This document shows positions 21,632-30,968 of a DNA stretch of 64,000 bases, piece after piece. The DNA comes from Epibacterium ulvae (GTDB taxonomy: Bacteria > Pseudomonadota > Alphaproteobacteria > Rhodobacterales > Rhodobacteraceae): NCBI RefSeq assembly GCF_900102795.1, contig NZ_FMWG01000001.1, positions 434,001-498,000 of the forward strand. Reading direction: 5' to 3'. The position numbers were made by a program, and so were the translations under genes. The notes beneath the pieces were generated by a model. That model did no database searches, was not told the origin of the DNA, and saw only the letters and a program-made list of their open reading frames with translations. Every line of letters starts with the position of its first letter. Within the stretch, counting starts at the first letter, position 1.

Positions 21632-21693
21632 CCAGAGGCGGCACTGTATTGTTCAGTTCAATCGAGACTGTACGGAGCTGTGCCGCCCTCTGG
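21632..21693 (-). promoter_or_regulatory. Structured xdhA leader RNA, candidate riboswitch
   Basis: CCAGAGGCGGCAC (21632-21644) pairs with GTGCCGCCCTCTGG (21680-21693) with a single bulge. The stem encloses about 35 bases containing two copies of ACAGT on the minus strand. The stem starts 64 bases upstream of xdhA and is not followed by a T-run. Position and gene context suggest a purine-sensing leader such as the xanthine/urate (NMT1) class, but I cannot confirm the conserved nucleotides. It could also be an operator for a protein. Confidence 0.45.
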
Positions 21694-21878
21694 CAAGGAA
21701 AACCTGAAAAAATTGCTGAGCTGCTTGGAATTTGCGCATACTCCCTCTTCCAAGGATGTCGGCAAGGAGACCGGAACCATTACCATTTGCCGGATTTTTT
21801 GTGATGGAGTGAAACGCATTGGCACAATCGCGTAAATCACGGTGGCTCGTAATCGCTTGCTGAGGTAGCTTTCATGGT

Positions 21879-24800
21879 ATGACAGCTCCTCGATTCATAC
21901 ACCTGCGCACTCATACGGAATATTCTTTGCTGGAAGGCGCTTTGCGGTTGAAAAAACTGCCGGACTTATGCTTGGCAAATGACATGCCGGCGATTGCGGT
22001 CACAGACACCAACGCAATGTTTTCTGCATTGGAATTTTCGGTCACAGCATCAAAGGCAGGTGTCCAGCCGATCGTTGGCTGTCAGGTGGATCTCACTTTT
22101 CAAGAAGCCGAGCCGGGCGGTAAGCCTAAATTGCCTGCTCCTGTTGTTTTGCTTGCGCAGAACGAGACCGGTTATGAACATCTGATGAAGCTGTCTTCCT
22201 GTCTTTACGTCGATAAGGGGGGGCAGCTACCGCAGGTCACGTTAGAGGAGTTAGCAGCCAATTCAGCAGGGCTTATTTGTTTGAGCGGCGGCCCGCTTGG
22301 ACCTGTTGGTATGTTGTTACGGCAAGGTCAGCGTGATGCGGCTGAAGCTTTGATGCATCGCCTTAAGGCGATTTTTCCAGATCGCCTCTATGTAGAGTTA
22401 CAGCGCCACCCGGGAGAGGATGGCCAACCCGAAGCGGAACGTCTGACAGAACGTGGCCATGTTGAGATGGCCTACGCGATGGATCTGCCCTTGGTTGCGA
22501 CCAATGACGTCTATTTCCCCAAGGCAGATATGTACGAGGCGCATGATGCGCTGATCTGCATCGCTGAGGGCGCTTATGTGGATCAGATGGAAGGGCGCCG
22601 TCGCCTGACGCCGCAGCATTACTTCAAAAGCCAGGAAGAGATGATCACGCTTTTTGCGGACCTCCCAGAAGCGATTGAAAATACGGTTGAGATTGCGCAG
22701 CGGTGTGCGTTTAAGGCCTATCTGCGCGATCCGATTTTGCCAAAATTTGCCGATGATGAGGTCGCAGAATTGCGGCGCATTGCCAATGAGGGCCTGCAAA
22801 AACGTCTTGCGGTAATCCCGCATGCGGTGAGCGTTGAAGAATATCAAGAGCGCTTGGATTTTGAACTGGGCATTATCGAAGGCATGGGCTTTCCGGGCTA
22901 TTTTCTGATCGTTGCGGACTTTATCCAATGGGGCAAAGATCAGGGCATTCCGGTGGGGCCGGGGCGGGGGTCGGGCGCGGGCTCTTTGGTGGCTTATGCG
23001 CTGACGATCACCGACCTTGATCCATTGCGCTATTCTCTCCTGTTTGAACGGTTCTTGAACCCGGAACGGGTTTCAATGCCTGACTTTGACATCGATTTTT
23101 GCATGGATCGGCGCGAAGAGGTGATCCGCTACGTGCAAGAGAAATATGGCCGTGATAAGGTGGGGCAGATTATCACCTTTGGTGCGTTGTTGTCCAAAGC
23201 GGCGGTGCGCGATATTGGCCGGGTGCTGCAAATGCCCTTTGGTCAAGTGGATCGTCTGTCCAAGATGATTCCAGTGGAAGGTGTCAAACCCGTTTCCATT
23301 GAAAAAGCGCTGGTGGATGAACCCCGTCTGAAAGAAGAAGCGCGCAACGAACCTGTGGTCGATCGGCTGTTGACCTATGGCCAGCAGGTAGAGGGACTAT
23401 TGCGAAATGCCTCAACCCACGCAGCGGGGGTTGTGATTGGCGATCGGCCTTTGGATGCCTTGGTGCCGCTGTATCAAGATCCGCGTTCAGACATGCCTGC
23501 GACACAGTTCAATATGAAATGGGTGGAACAGGCCGGGTTGGTGAAATTCGACTTTCTTGGCCTGAAAACCCTGACCGTGATCCAGAACGCGATGAACCTG
23601 ATTATAAAATCAGGGCGGGACATCCATGTATCAGAAGATGGGCGAAGCCTTTATGAGCCGCCCGAGGGCGCTGTGAATGAAATCAACGCCATTCCGCTGG
23701 ATGATAAGGCGACATATGATCTTTATTCTGCGGCGAAAACCGTTGCGGTGTTTCAGGTGGAATCCACCGGCATGATGGATGCGCTTAAGCGCATGAAACC
23801 CACTTGTATCGAAGATATCGTTGCGCTCGTTGCGCTTTATCGTCCCGGCCCGATGGAGAATATTCCCACGTATTGTGAGGTGAAAAACGGCCAGCGCAAA
23901 ATTCAATCTGTGCATCCTTTGATCGATCATATTCTTGAAGAAACACAAGGTATTATCGTTTATCAGGAACAGGTTATGCAGATCGCTCAGGTGATGGCTG
24001 GTTACTCTCTTGGTGGCGCTGACCTGCTGCGCCGTGCGATGGGTAAAAAGATCAAAGAGGCGATGGATGCTGAGCGTCCGAAATTTGAAAAAGGCGCGGC
24101 AGAAAACGGGGTGCCTGCGAAAAAGGCCTCCGAAGTTTTCGATTTGCTTGAGAAATTTGCCAACTACGGGTTTAACAAATCCCACGCGGCCGCCTATGCG
24201 GTTGTAAGCTACCAGACCGGCTGGCTGAAAGCCAATCATCCGGTTGAGTTCATGGCAGGGGTCATGAACTGCGATATCCACCTAACCGAAAAGCTGGCGA
24301 TCTATTTCGAAGAGGTGCGCAAGGGGTTGAAGCTTGCATATGTGCCGCCCTGTGTAAATCGATCTTTGGCGACCTTTGATGTGGTTGATGGAAAACTGGT
24401 CTATGCGCTGGGCGCGTTGAAAAACGTTGGCACCGAGGCGATGAACCTTATTGTGGCTGGCCGGGATGATCGGCCATTTGCGACTTTGTTTGACTTGGCG
24501 CGTCGGGTGGATCTGAAAAAGGTGGGTAAGCGGCCCTTGGAAATGTTGGCGCGGGCAGGTGCCTTTGATCAGCTTGATAAAAACCGGCGTCGGGTTTTTG
24601 ATAGCCTTGAAGGGTTGGTTGCTTATTCTGCCGCTATTCATGAGCAGAAAAATTCTAATCAGGTCTCGCTCTTTGGGGAAGCAGGGGATGATCTGCCGGA
24701 GCCGCGCATGGCAGGTGTTCCGGATTGGTTGCCAGCGGAACGGCTTGCTGAAGAGTTTCGCGCGATTGGGTTTTACCTGTCCGGTCATCCTTTGGATGAC

Positions 24801-25376
24801 TATATGCCTGCGCTGAAGCGCAAAGATGTTATGACGTTGGATGAGGTCGAAGCAAAAGCAGCGCGAGGGCCATTTATGGCAAAAATGGCGGGTGTTGTTG
24901 CTGGGCGGCAAGAGCGCAAATCCGCGCGCGGAAACAGGTTCGCTTTTGCGCAATTGTCAGACCCTTCAGGGGCCTTTGAGGTAACGCTGTTTTCTGAAGT
25001 GCTGGAAAAATCGCGCGAGTTTCTGGATACGGGGTCTAAGGTCGTCATTACGGCAGAAGCCACGATGGAAAGTGATCAGTTAAAATTGCTGATCCGTTCT
25101 GTCGGACCTGTGGATGCTGCTATTGCAGATGCCGGACGCAGCTCATTGCGGCTTTATCTGGATGATGCCAGCGCGGTCCCTACCATTGCACGTGTCTTAG
25201 AAGATGCCAAATCAGCCGCCCGTTCTGCATCTCCGGGTGAGATCTATGTATATCTACAAGATCCAAAGCTGCCCGGCGATGTAGAGATGGATCTTGGTCA
25301 GATGTTTCCGATCAACCCACAGATCAAAGGCGCGCTGAAATCACTGGATGGTGTTTTGGATGTTGAAGAAATTTAG
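21879..25376 (+). CDS. dnaE: DNA polymerase III subunit alpha
   Basis: 1165 aa, full length for DnaE1. The N-terminal PHP domain begins FIHLRTHTEYSLLEGA. The polymerase active-site region has PDFDIDFCMDRR, GRGSGAGSLVAYAL upstream of it, and FNKSHAAAYAVVSY later. Helix-hairpin-helix and OB-fold regions follow (PFATLFDLARRVDLKKVGKR). It is the replicative polymerase core. The 3' end converges on nsrR with overlapping stop codons. Confidence 0.97.
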   Translation: MTAPRFIHLRTHTEYSLLEGALRLKKLPDLCLANDMPAIAVTDTNAMFSALEFSVTASKAGVQPIVGCQVDLTFQEAEPGGKPKLPAPVVLLAQNETGYEHLMKLSSCLYVDKGGQLPQVTLEELAANSAGLICLSGGPLGPVGMLLRQGQRDAAEALMHRLKAIFPDRLYVELQRHPGEDGQPEAERLTERGHVEMAYAMDLPLVATNDVYFPKADMYEAHDALICIAEGAYVDQMEGRRRLTPQHYFKSQEEMITLFADLPEAIENTVEIAQRCAFKAYLRDPILPKFADDEVAELRRIANEGLQKRLAVIPHAVSVEEYQERLDFELGIIEGMGFPGYFLIVADFIQWGKDQGIPVGPGRGSGAGSLVAYALTITDLDPLRYSLLFERFLNPERVSMPDFDIDFCMDRREEVIRYVQEKYGRDKVGQIITFGALLSKAAVRDIGRVLQMPFGQVDRLSKMIPVEGVKPVSIEKALVDEPRLKEEARNEPVVDRLLTYGQQVEGLLRNASTHAAGVVIGDRPLDALVPLYQDPRSDMPATQFNMKWVEQAGLVKFDFLGLKTLTVIQNAMNLIIKSGRDIHVSEDGRSLYEPPEGAVNEINAIPLDDKATYDLYSAAKTVAVFQVESTGMMDALKRMKPTCIEDIVALVALYRPGPMENIPTYCEVKNGQRKIQSVHPLIDHILEETQGIIVYQEQVMQIAQVMAGYSLGGADLLRRAMGKKIKEAMDAERPKFEKGAAENGVPAKKASEVFDLLEKFANYGFNKSHAAAYAVVSYQTGWLKANHPVEFMAGVMNCDIHLTEKLAIYFEEVRKGLKLAYVPPCVNRSLATFDVVDGKLVYALGALKNVGTEAMNLIVAGRDDRPFATLFDLARRVDLKKVGKRPLEMLARAGAFDQLDKNRRRVFDSLEGLVAYSAAIHEQKNSNQVSLFGEAGDDLPEPRMAGVPDWLPAERLAEEFRAIGFYLSGHPLDDYMPALKRKDVMTLDEVEAKAARGPFMAKMAGVVAGRQERKSARGNRFAFAQLSDPSGAFEVTLFSEVLEKSREFLDTGSKVVITAEATMESDQLKLLIRSVGPVDAAIADAGRSSLRLYLDDASAVPTIARVLEDAKSAARSASPGEIYVYLQDPKLPGDVEMDLGQMFPINPQIKGALKSLDGVLDVEEI

Positions 25377-25813
25377 GGCAGCAGATCATCAGTGTTTTTG
25401 AGGCCAAAATCTAAAGGCGACAATAAAATATCGGCCAGCGTGTAACGGTCCAGCACCGCGAGAAAGGCACTCTGCGCTTCAATCAGGGGCGATTTAAGGC
25501 GGCAGGTTCCTGTGATTACACATTTGTTTTGGGGGCGCATGCATTCTACCAGACCGAAATCAGGTTCAATAGCGCGTGTTACTGTGCCAAGGTTAATCTG
25601 TTCAGGGGCGTGGGCTAAGCGCAGGCCTCCAGATCTGCCACGTTGAGCGACTAAAATCCCGGCTTGTGTGAGATTGGTTGCCACTTTTTTTACCGTACCA
25701 TGGGGCAGATTGTAGAATGTCACGACCTCTTCCACTTTGATGATGCGGTCAGGATGCGACCCAGCAAAGATGAGCGTGCGAAACGCAATATCTGTCATAT
25801 CAGTCAAGCGCAT
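25373..25813 (-). CDS. nsrR: Rrf2-family nitric-oxide-sensing repressor NsrR
   Basis: 146 aa. The N-terminal winged helix starts MRLTDMTDIAFRTLIFAGSH. Three cysteines in ECMRPQNKC and GTCRL match the [4Fe-4S]/[2Fe-2S] ligand set of NsrR. It is divergent from the flavohaemoglobin gene hmp, the classic NsrR target. NO should destroy the cluster and release the operators between the genes. Confidence 0.92.
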   Translation of the reverse strand: MRLTDMTDIAFRTLIFAGSHPDRIIKVEEVVTFYNLPHGTVKKVATNLTQAGILVAQRGRSGGLRLAHAPEQINLGTVTRAIEPDFGLVECMRPQNKCVITGTCRLKSPLIEAQSAFLAVLDRYTLADILLSPLDFGLKNTDDLLP

Positions 25814-25901
25814 TGCTTAGGCTCCTTGTGAAGTCAAACCTTGGCCTAATGCCGCAGGCTGAAAGTGAACAGGGGGTGCGACAGATTGTCTGCCACTAAA
25901 G

Positions 25902-25955
25902 AGGTATATTGAATATCTGATTTGGAATGCTCATAAAATAGATACATAAAATATC
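25902..25955. promoter_or_regulatory. Two candidate NsrR operators in the nsrR-hmp promoter region
   Basis: AGGTATATTGAATATCT (25902-25918) is a near-perfect dyad of half-sites AGRTAT / ATAYCT. A second, GATACATAAAATATC (25941-25955), has GATA / TATC arms and ends 16 bases before the hmp start. Both sit between the divergent genes. Assignment to NsrR is by position and by resemblance to AT-rich NsrR dyads. Confidence 0.55.
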
Positions 25956-25971
25956 CATTATGGAGAGCCCT

Positions 25972-27156
25972 ATGACTGCCCCGTTAAGCGAAGCGACTTT
26001 AGCCACTATCGAAGCCACTGTACCTGCATTGGAAGCTGCAGGGGGGCAGGTGGTTCAGCGTTTGTATCATCACTTGTTAGCAGATCCCGAAATTCGGTCT
26101 TTGTTCAACATGTCGCATCAGGAAGGAGAGTCTCCGCAGCATAAGGCCCTTGCAGGAGCAATTTTGGCATATGCGCAAAACATCCGTCAGCCTCAGGTCT
26201 TGGCAGCTGCAATTGAGCGGATCGCACAAAAACATGTGGCCTTGCAAATCATGCCACATCATTATGATGCGGTGGAAAAAGCATTGATGGCTGCGCTTGG
26301 TGATGTGCTTGGTGAGGCCGCAACGCCAGAGATTGCTGCAGCCTGGCAGACGGCTTATCGGTTTCTCGCTTCTGTTCTTATTGATCGTGAAAAGACACTC
26401 TATGAGGCAAGCGCATCAGCGCCTGGGGGGTGGGACGGCTGGCGCCGTTTTATGATTACTGAAAAACATCAGGAAACCGCTGAAATTGCGTCATTTGTAT
26501 TGAAACCTGTCGATGGCGGTGCCGTTGCAAAGCATTTGCCGGGGCAATACCTGACAGTGCTGCTGTCCATAACAGAAGTGGAGACCGTACGCCGAAACTA
26601 CTCAATCTCGTGTGCTCCAAATGGGGATGCATATCGGATCACGGTCAAGCACGCGCCACAGGGCAAGGCTTCAGGCTGGTTGCATACAGTGGCACAAGTG
26701 GGCGATGAAATTGATGTGGCTGCGCCTGCGGGACATTTTTATCTGGATCTGAAAGACAAATCTGAGGTGGTTCTTGTGTCTGGCGGCGTTGGATTGACGC
26801 CTATGATTTCCATGTTGGAAGCAACATCTGGAGCAGGTGTGCCGATCACTTATATTCATGCTGCGCGCAGTGGAACGCATCACGCAATGGGCGCGCACCA
26901 TCGGGCGTTGGCTGATCGCTCGGTGGTGTTTTACGATACGCCAGAGGCCGCCGATGCGGTTGGCGTGGATTATGAACACAAAGGTCAGATCTCTGCGGAT
27001 TGGCTGGCTGACGAGACCAAGTCAAAGACAGCAGATTACTATATCTGCGGTCCAACCCCATTTATGCGTTCGATTGTTACGGGGTTAAAGGCGCGTGGTG
27101 TTGCTGCAGAACGCATTCATTATGAATTCTTTGGCCCTGAAAGCGAATCTTTCTAA
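25972..27156 (+). CDS. hmp: Flavohaemoprotein, nitric oxide dioxygenase
   Basis: 394 aa from ATG 25972, which has GGAGAG five to six bases upstream; an in-frame ATG at 25960 is less likely. The globin domain (about 1-135) has the LYHHLLADPEIRSLFN region and the proximal-histidine area QKHVALQI. The FAD domain has RRNYSISCAP and the NAD domain has VSGGVGLTPMISML. It converts NO to nitrate using O2 and NAD(P)H. NsrR upstream is the expected regulator. Confidence 0.95.
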   Translation: MTAPLSEATLATIEATVPALEAAGGQVVQRLYHHLLADPEIRSLFNMSHQEGESPQHKALAGAILAYAQNIRQPQVLAAAIERIAQKHVALQIMPHHYDAVEKALMAALGDVLGEAATPEIAAAWQTAYRFLASVLIDREKTLYEASASAPGGWDGWRRFMITEKHQETAEIASFVLKPVDGGAVAKHLPGQYLTVLLSITEVETVRRNYSISCAPNGDAYRITVKHAPQGKASGWLHTVAQVGDEIDVAAPAGHFYLDLKDKSEVVLVSGGVGLTPMISMLEATSGAGVPITYIHAARSGTHHAMGAHHRALADRSVVFYDTPEAADAVGVDYEHKGQISADWLADETKSKTADYYICGPTPFMRSIVTGLKARGVAAERIHYEFFGPESESF

Positions 27157-27178
27157 GGAGCGGACAACAAAGCGCTGC

Positions 27179-27373
27179 TTAATAGTGCGGCGGTCGTTCA
27201 TCGCCAAAGACCACTCCGCCGCCCGCATCGCTTTCACGTTGGGCTTCGCGTTCCATCAACATTTGGACACGACGCTGCAGCAATGCGATATCTGTCTGTT
27301 GCTGTGCGACAATTGTGCTCATCTCATCCAGATTACGGGTGAGGTGGGCAATTTGTTCTTCCAGATGCTGCAT
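27179..27373 (-). CDS. slyX: SlyX family protein
   Basis: 64 aa, [40 protein letters not shown], a short coiled coil typical of SlyX. The family is widespread and of unknown function. It converges on hmp and is divergent from hisS. Confidence 0.8.
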   Translation of the reverse strand: MQHLEEQIAHLTRNLDEMSTIVAQQQTDIALLQRRVQMLMEREAQRESDAGGGVVFGDERPPHY

Positions 27374-27573
27374 TTATCAATCTCCAAGAGCGGCGGGCAC
27401 CTTCTGATAGGGTGTTTGCGGGGTGGGGTCTATGGCTTGTCTGCAGAATGGTTTCCCGTGAAACGTTGAATGCATGGCGGATTTACTCTGGATTGGCATG
27501 CACGACTTGCCGCTTGGGCGTGCATGGGCTAGACGCGGAGCCACGTTTTATCACCACCTGCGAGGAGGCCGAG

Positions 27574-29061
27574 ATGGCCAAGATCAAGAAGCAACCCCGT
27601 CCCAAGGCGCAGACGCCGAAGGGGTTTCGTGATTATTTTGGAGCAGAGGTAAGCCAGCGCACAGAGATGTTGCAGGCGATAGCAGGTGTGTATCATCATT
27701 ATGGCTTTGACGCACTGGAGTCTTCGGCTGTTGAAACCGTAGAGGCGCTGGGCAAGTTCCTGCCTGATGTTGATCGTCCCAATGAAGGTGTCTTTGCGTG
27801 GCAGGAATTTGATGAGAACGATAAGGGTGATTGGATGGCCCTGCGTTATGATCTCACTGCGCCTTTAGCACGGGTTTATGCCCAGCACCGCAATGACCTG
27901 CCCAACCCTTACCGTCGGTATGCGATGGGGCCTGTGTGGCGGAACGAAAAACCGGGCCCTGGTCGCTATCGCCAGTTTTATCAGTGTGATGCGGATACCG
28001 TCGGCACGGCTTCTATGGCGGCTGATGCTGAGATCTGCATGATGTTGTCAGACACGCTGGAAACCGTGGGTATTCCACGCGGTGACTATCTGGTGCGGGT
28101 CAACAATCGTAAAGTTCTGAATGGCGTTTTGGAAGCAATGGGGCTTGCCGAAGATGATCCTAAGCGTGACGATGTGCTGCGCACGATCGATAAGTTTGAC
28201 AAAGTTGGCGAAAGCGGCGTGCGCGAATTGCTGGGCAAAGGGCGTCTGGATGCGTCTGGTGCTTATATCGATGGCGTGGGGCTGGGAGACGCGCAAGCGG
28301 ATCCAGTGATCGCCTTTTTGACCTCCCGTGCGGATGATGTGGCAGGCACCATGGCCAATCTGCGTGCTGCTGTTGGCGGGAGCAAAGTTGGCGCTGATGG
28401 TATCGCTGAGTTGGAATTGATCGGTGAACTGGTAACAGCTGGTGGCTATAGCGCGGATCAGATCCTGATTGATCCCTCCATCGTACGTGGCCTTGGGTAT
28501 TATACCGGTCCCGTGTTTGAAGCAGAGCTGACCTTTGAAATTCTGGATGAGAAGGGGCGCAAGCGTCAATTTGGATCTGTTTCCGGCGGTGGGCGTTATG
28601 ATGGTTTGGTGAAACGTTTTACCGGTCAGGAAGTGCCAGCGACTGGGGTTTCGATCGGTGTGGATCGCCTTTTGGCAGCTTTGCGCGAAAAGGGCAGGAT
28701 TTCAGCGCAGGCCAAAGGGCCGGTTGTCGTCACTGTCATGGATCGTGACAGGATGGCTGATTATCAGGCCATCGTGGCTGAGCTGCGCAATGCAGGTATT
28801 CGGGCAGAGGTCTATCTTGGCAACCCAAAGAATTTTGGGAACCAGCTGAAATACGCGGACAAGCGCAACTCTCCCGTTGCGGTTATTGAAGGCGGGGATG
28901 AAAAAGCACAAGGCATCATCCAGATCAAGGATTTGATTTTGGGAGCTAAGATTGCCGAAAATGCCACTCTGGAAGAGTGGAAAGAACGTCCCAGCCAGTT
29001 CACCGTACCCCGCGGCGATTTGATCGCTAAGGTACGTGAAATCCTAGAAAGCCAGGATTAA
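27574..29061 (+). CDS. hisS: Histidyl-tRNA synthetase
   Basis: 495 aa from ATG 27574 with GAGGAGG upstream; the frame is open further but the preceding residues are not family-like. Class II synthetase motifs are present: [11 protein letters not shown], motif 2 [20 protein letters not shown], the histidine-specific [10 protein letters not shown] and motif 3 SGGGRYDGL. It charges tRNA-His with histidine. Five bases later comes hisZ, a paralogue of its catalytic domain. Confidence 0.96.
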   Translation: MAKIKKQPRPKAQTPKGFRDYFGAEVSQRTEMLQAIAGVYHHYGFDALESSAVETVEALGKFLPDVDRPNEGVFAWQEFDENDKGDWMALRYDLTAPLARVYAQHRNDLPNPYRRYAMGPVWRNEKPGPGRYRQFYQCDADTVGTASMAADAEICMMLSDTLETVGIPRGDYLVRVNNRKVLNGVLEAMGLAEDDPKRDDVLRTIDKFDKVGESGVRELLGKGRLDASGAYIDGVGLGDAQADPVIAFLTSRADDVAGTMANLRAAVGGSKVGADGIAELELIGELVTAGGYSADQILIDPSIVRGLGYYTGPVFEAELTFEILDEKGRKRQFGSVSGGGRYDGLVKRFTGQEVPATGVSIGVDRLLAALREKGRISAQAKGPVVVTVMDRDRMADYQAIVAELRNAGIRAEVYLGNPKNFGNQLKYADKRNSPVAVIEGGDEKAQGIIQIKDLILGAKIAENATLEEWKERPSQFTVPRGDLIAKVREILESQD

Positions 29062-29065
29062 GACC

Positions 29066-30154
29066 ATGGCAAATCGATCAGATATACTTTCTCGTGCGCA
29101 ACGGTTTCGCACCAGTTTTGAAGCGGCGGGTGCGGTTTTGGTGGAGCCTCCGATCCTGCAGCCTTCCGATGCGCTTTTGGATCTATATGGCGAAGACATT
29201 CGTGCACGGGCTTATGTCACATCAGATGCCTTGCGCGGCGAGCAGATGCTGCGCCCGGATTTTACGGTGCCTGTTGTTCAGATGCATATGCGCGAAGGCG
29301 CAGAACCTGCACGCTATACCTATGCAGGGGAAGTGTTCCGGCGTCAGGAACAAGACACAGAGCGCGCCAATGAATATGTGCAAGTTGGGTATGAGGTCTT
29401 TGACCGTGTTAACCCAGCGGCGTCAGATGCAGAAGTGTTTGCACTGATCACATTGCAGCTTCGTGATCTGCCTCTGCGCGCCATCTGTGGTGATATTGGT
29501 ATTTTAAAAGCCGCTGTGCAGGGTCTGAAAACGACGGACTTACGCAAGGCAGCGCTGATGCGCCACATATGGCGGCCGCGTCGTTTTAAATGCTTGCTTG
29601 ATCAATTTTCGGGTCGCATCGATGTGCATCCCAGCCGACAGGCGCTTCTCTCGACTGAGGGGTGTGTAACCGGGACGGCACCTGAAATCGGGAAGCGCAG
29701 CTCGGTTGATATAGATGCGCGAGTCGAACAATTGCGTGCCGATGCACAGGCACCTGCGATTGATGAGCATGAAGTCGCTGCGCTCGAAGCGCTTTTGAAT
29801 GTGCGTGAGACGATCCCTTTTGCAATCGAACAGCTGCGCGATGTTGCTGTTGATTTACCTGCAATTTTACCTGCGCTGGAGCAGCTGGATGCGCGTGCAA
29901 ATGCGATGCGCGCGCGTGGCATTGATGTTGAGACGCTTGAATTCGAGGCCTCTTATGGGCGAACTTCGATGGAGTACTACGACGGGTTTGTCTTTGGCTT
30001 TTATGCCCGGGGGCGCCCTGATCTGCCTGCCATTGCCTTGGGGGGGCGTTATGATGCGCTGACCCGTCAACTGGGGCAGGGGAGTGAAATTCCGGCGGTT
30101 GGCGGTGTCTTGCGTCCTGATCTCATCCTGCAGCTTGAGGAGGAGACAGTATGA
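29066..30154 (+). CDS. hisZ: ATP phosphoribosyltransferase regulatory subunit HisZ
   Basis: 362 aa, related to the HisS catalytic core (ILQPSDALLDLYGEDI, RPDFTVPVVQMH, FRRQEQD, GGRYDAL) but shortened and lacking the anticodon-binding domain. HisZ is needed by the short form of HisG for activity and histidine feedback. It overlaps hisG by four bases, consistent with subunits of one enzyme. Confidence 0.95.
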   Translation: MANRSDILSRAQRFRTSFEAAGAVLVEPPILQPSDALLDLYGEDIRARAYVTSDALRGEQMLRPDFTVPVVQMHMREGAEPARYTYAGEVFRRQEQDTERANEYVQVGYEVFDRVNPAASDAEVFALITLQLRDLPLRAICGDIGILKAAVQGLKTTDLRKAALMRHIWRPRRFKCLLDQFSGRIDVHPSRQALLSTEGCVTGTAPEIGKRSSVDIDARVEQLRADAQAPAIDEHEVAALEALLNVRETIPFAIEQLRDVAVDLPAILPALEQLDARANAMRARGIDVETLEFEASYGRTSMEYYDGFVFGFYARGRPDLPAIALGGRYDALTRQLGQGSEIPAVGGVLRPDLILQLEEETV

Positions 30155-30843
30155 GCCTCAAACTTGGTGTACCGTCTAAAGGGCGGTTGATGGAAAAGAC
30201 GTTTGACTGGTTTGCAAAGCGTGGTGTGACACTTTCACGTACTGGATCTGACCGTGAATATGCTGGTCGTGTGGATGGTATCGGCGGTGTTGAGCTGGTG
30301 CTTTTATCCGCAGGAGAAGTGCCACGGGAACTGGCTGTGGGAAACATTCATCTTGGTGTGACCGGAACGGACCTTGTTCATGAGAAACTTGCCCGTTGGG
30401 AACAGCAGGTTGAAGAAATTGCACCGCTCGGCTTTGGACATGCTGATCTGATCTTGGCTGTGCCGCAGTTCTGGATTGACGTGGAAACGCTGGATGATCT
30501 GGATAGTGTCGCGGCGGAATTCCGTTCAAAATACGGTCATCGTTTGCGGATCGCGACAAAGTATCACCGTCTGGTGCGAGAATTCCTGACAGATACAGGT
30601 GTTGCGGATTACCAGCTGGTCGACAGTCAGGGCGCGACTGAAGGGACTGTTAAGAATGAAACCGCTGAGATGATTGCGGATATCACTTCTACCGGTGAAA
30701 CGCTGCGCGCGAACCATTTGAAAATCCTGTCCAATGGTTTGATCCTAAAGTCGCAAGCCACGATCTGGCGCAGTCGGGTTGCCTCCTATACCGCAGAAGA
30801 AAAAGACACGCTTAAGCAATTTATCCAGATGCTTTCTGTCTAA
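30151..30843 (+). CDS. hisG: ATP phosphoribosyltransferase, short catalytic subunit
   Basis: 230 aa, the short HisG form lacking the C-terminal regulatory domain, which explains the adjacent hisZ. Motifs include LGVPSKGRLMEKT and the phosphoribosyl-binding region LVDSQGATEGTVKNETAEMI. It catalyses the first step of histidine synthesis, ATP plus PRPP to phosphoribosyl-ATP. A strong terminator follows. Confidence 0.95.
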   Translation: MSLKLGVPSKGRLMEKTFDWFAKRGVTLSRTGSDREYAGRVDGIGGVELVLLSAGEVPRELAVGNIHLGVTGTDLVHEKLARWEQQVEEIAPLGFGHADLILAVPQFWIDVETLDDLDSVAAEFRSKYGHRLRIATKYHRLVREFLTDTGVADYQLVDSQGATEGTVKNETAEMIADITSTGETLRANHLKILSNGLILKSQATIWRSRVASYTAEEKDTLKQFIQMLSV

Positions 30844-30858
30844 GCAAATCTGTTTGCC

Positions 30859-30893
30859 AAGGGCGCGTTTGAACAGTTTCAGGCGCGCCCTTT
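30859..30893 (+). terminator. Rho-independent terminator after hisG
   Basis: AAGGGCGCG (30859-30867) pairs with CGCGCCCTT (30884-30892), followed by TTGTGTTT. Confidence 0.85.
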
Positions 30894-30968
30894 GTGTTTC
30901 ATGCTTGTACTTTTTGAGCGGAGCCGGTTTTGATGGCACGATAACGCAATCGCTCAAAGGACAGGCAA

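Noticed and set aside
21659-21835. Short open frames between xdhA and dnaE
   Set aside because: They overlap the structured leader and promoters and show no domain.
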